7,108 bases of DNA from DAOUBA01 sp034432855 (lineage in GTDB: Bacteria > Chloroflexota > Anaerolineae > B4-G1): positions 1 through 7,108 of the forward strand of contig DAOUBA010000056.1 of NCBI GenBank assembly GCA_034432855.1, read 5' to 3'. Each line of letters begins with the position of its first letter. Position 1 is the first letter of the stretch. Below are positions 5,617 to 7,108 of the stretch, piece after piece. The position numbers and the translations under genes are program-made. Under the pieces are notes generated by a model. The model did not search any database, was not told the origin of the DNA, and saw only the letters and a list, made by a program, of their open reading frames with translations.

Positions 5617-5622
5617 GGAGGT
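5617..5622 (+). promoter_or_regulatory. Ribosome binding site of the GH4 gene
   Basis: GGAGGT, four bases before ATG 5627, is the strongest simple Shine-Dalgarno in the operon apart from that of the four-helix gene. It lets GH4 be translated independently of the preceding gene across the repeat-filled gap. Confidence 0.75.
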
Positions 5623-5626
5623 CACA

Positions 5627-6931
5627 ATGAAAGTCACCGTCATTGGGGGCGGATCATCCTACACCCCTGAACTCATCAATGGATTTCTGGAACGGGTCAG
5701 CTCGTTCCCGCTCACCGAGCTATGGATGATGGACATCAGCTCGGAGCGGCTGGAGGTGGTCGGCGGCTTCGCGCAGCGCATGGTGGCGGCGAAAGGCGCG
5801 CCCTTCGCCGTGCGCCTGTCCACCGACCAGCGCGAGGCGGTGCGCGGGGCCGGTTACGTCATCACGCAATTGCGCGTGGGCGGGATGGCGGCCCGCCGCA
5901 ACGACGAGTACCTGGGCCGGCGCCACGGCCTGATCGGCCAGGAGACGACCGGCGTCGGCGGCATGGGCAACGGCCTGCGCACCATCCCGGTCATCCTGCG
6001 GCTCGCGCAGGACATCCGCGAATTGGCCCCCGGCGCGCTCCTGGTCAACTTCGCCAATCCGGCCGGCCTGGTGACGGAGGCGCTCAGCCGCTACGCGCCG
6101 GATGTGCCGGCGGTGGGCGTCTGCAACGTGGCGATCGGCGTCATCATGAACGTGCTGCGGGAGCTGGAGAAGCGGCGCGGCGAGAAGATCGAACCGCACC
6201 GCGCCCAGCTCGACACGCTGGGGCTGAACCACCTCTCCTGGCACCGCGGCTTCCGCGTGGACGGCGAGGACGTTTGGCCGGAGGTCTTCGCCGGCTACCT
6301 GGAAGCGCTGAGGAGCGAGGATCACCGCGGCTGGGACTGGGACCCGCGCACGGTCGAAATCCTGGGGATGATGCCCAACTACTACCTGCAATATTATTAC
6401 CGCACCTCCCACAAGCTGGCCGAGCAGCAGAAGTGGCCGCCCTCCCGCGCCGAGGTGGTCATGGGCATCGAGGACGAGCTGCTCAAGCAGTACGCCGAGC
6501 CGGACCGGACAGAGCCGCCAGAGGGGTTGATGAAGCGCGGCGGCGCGTACTACTCGACCGTGGCCACGCAGCTCCTGAACGCCCACTACAACGACCTGGG
6601 CGAGACACACGTCGTCAACACGCGGCATGGCGGCGCGGTGGCCGGCTGGCCGGCCGATTGGGTGCTGGAGCTGCCCTGCCGCGTGGACAGGCGCGGCATC
6701 CACCCCCTGCCTGCCGCGCCGCTGCCGCCGGTCTGCTTCGGGCTGCTGGCCGCCGTCAAGATGTACGAGCTGCTGACGGTCGAGGCGGCCGTCCACGGCG
6801 ACCGGAAGGCCGCATACCAGGCGCTCCTTGTCCACCCGCTTGGCCCGGAGGCGGACCAGGTGCAGGCCGTGCTCGATGATATGCTGGAGACGAACCGGCC
6901 TTACCTGCCACAGTTTTGGGGGGAGGCGTGA
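5627..6931 (+). CDS. GH4-family NAD-dependent glycosidase (6-phospho-beta-glucosidase-like)
   Basis: The 434-residue product has the usual length and all main features of glycoside hydrolase family 4. The N-terminal Rossmann motif KVTVIGGGSSYTPEL (2-16) binds NAD. D36 ends the second strand. ETTGVGGMGNGLRTIPV (106-122), VNFANPAGLVTEA (140-152), GVCN with C166 and LGLNHLSWH with N201/H202 match the substrate and Mn2+ site, the cysteine and histidine being the expected metal ligands. PNYYLQYYY (250-258) holds the region of the catalytic tyrosine. GH4 enzymes cleave glycosides by oxidation at C3, proton abstraction at C2, elimination and hydration, and can act on alpha or beta links. The overall motif set is closest to 6-phospho-beta-glucosidases, but no PTS gene is in this window, so a non-phosphorylated substrate is possible. 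It is cytoplasmic and the last gene of the run. The sugar released could feed the epimerase encoded first in the operon (inference). Confidence 0.92.
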   Translation: MKVTVIGGGSSYTPELINGFLERVSSFPLTELWMMDISSERLEVVGGFAQRMVAAKGAPFAVRLSTDQREAVRGAGYVITQLRVGGMAARRNDEYLGRRHGLIGQETTGVGGMGNGLRTIPVILRLAQDIRELAPGALLVNFANPAGLVTEALSRYAPDVPAVGVCNVAIGVIMNVLRELEKRRGEKIEPHRAQLDTLGLNHLSWHRGFRVDGEDVWPEVFAGYLEALRSEDHRGWDWDPRTVEILGMMPNYYLQYYYRTSHKLAEQQKWPPSRAEVVMGIEDELLKQYAEPDRTEPPEGLMKRGGAYYSTVATQLLNAHYNDLGETHVVNTRHGGAVAGWPADWVLELPCRVDRRGIHPLPAAPLPPVCFGLLAAVKMYELLTVEAAVHGDRKAAYQALLVHPLGPEADQVQAVLDDMLETNRPYLPQFWGEA

Positions 6932-7108
6932 AACGAGCATCTTCTAAATTTGTCAAGTGAGCGGGAGACAGGCAGGGGGCAAGGTCCGGGGATTTAGAAG
7001 ACCTCGGTTTACTAAATTAGATGACCGTTCTCGGCTGCGCAGACGACACACTCAGATGGACGCTGCAACCAGGCCGATGGACTCCTACCGCACTGCTCCG
7101 CCAGCCAC
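6932..7108. other. Region after GH4 with no supported gene
   Basis: These 177 bp contain the 10-bp inverted repeat listed separately and otherwise nothing I can name. Short reading frames stay open to the right edge on the plus strand (from ATG 7021) and on the minus strand (ending at TAG 7014-7012). Neither has a ribosome binding site, family resemblance or enough length to support a call. No tRNA or canonical terminator with a T-run is visible. Confidence 0.55.
6940..7001. repeat. 10-bp perfect inverted repeat with 42-nt loop
   Basis: TCTTCTAAAT (6940-6949) and ATTTAGAAGA (6992-7001) are exact reverse complements, beginning 8 bases after the GH4 stop codon. The intervening 42 bases are purine-rich. 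A further CTAAATT copy lies at 7012-7018. It could be the end of a dispersed repeat or a weak transcript-end hairpin; the long loop and lack of a T-run argue against a standard intrinsic terminator. Confidence 0.6.

Noticed and set aside
5720..6940. Long open frames in other frames across the GH4 gene
   Set aside because: They are composition-driven shadows (low-complexity Ala/Arg/Gly or Val/Gln/His-rich) of a gene with full GH4 motifs.
7012..7108. Partial genes at the right edge (plus from 7021, minus ending at 7012)
   Set aside because: Both are open only because the stretch is short, and neither shows a ribosome binding site or recognisable residues.

Overview
The window is GC-rich bacterial DNA, probably from a member of the Chloroflexi (Anaerolineae/Caldilineae-like) or a similar free-living heterotroph. 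I base this on the gene families present (AGE-fold epimerase, GH4, DUF4434-like barrel, AAC(3)-like protein, a CcbP-like protein and an IVP-type four-helix protein) and on the many short-period repeats. The lineage is an inference; there is no rRNA or marker gene here.

Left part (1-1092, minus strand): a secreted or surface protein gene with a good ribosome binding site and signal peptide, now broken by two apparent single-base frameshifts. Its frame runs off the left edge of the window. Two arrays of short-period repeats (7-bp units at 281-339, 10-bp units at 1-99) are read through in frame as part of this protein. Between it and the next gene lies a dyad-symmetric divergent promoter region (1154-1218).

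Middle and right part (1271-6931, plus strand): a closely packed run of six genes that looks like one operon. In order they are an AGE-family sugar epimerase, a four-helix bundle (23S rRNA intervening-sequence type) gene split by a roughly 152-bp repeat insertion, a DUF4434-like TIM-barrel protein that is probably a glycosidase, a two-domain CcbP-like protein, an AAC(3)/antibiotic_NAT-family acetyltransferase, and a GH4 NAD-dependent glycosidase. The epimerase, the barrel protein and GH4 point to carbohydrate breakdown and sugar interconversion. In that setting the AAC(3)-like enzyme may well act on an amino sugar rather than an antibiotic (inference).

Nearly every junction carries a repeat: 8-bp-period arrays in inverted orientation flank the four-helix gene (2410-2457 and 3030-3085), a 10-bp-period palindromic element splits it, and a REP-like double hairpin (5539-5607) lies between the acetyltransferase and GH4. 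These repeats supply parts of coding sequence (the epimerase C-terminus, linkers in the left gene) and two stop codons. The final 177 bp (6932-7108) contain a 10-bp inverted repeat and no gene I can support.

I see no defence system, CRISPR array, transposase gene, tRNA or rRNA. The least ordinary material is the repeat biology and the symmetric promoter rather than a new enzyme system.
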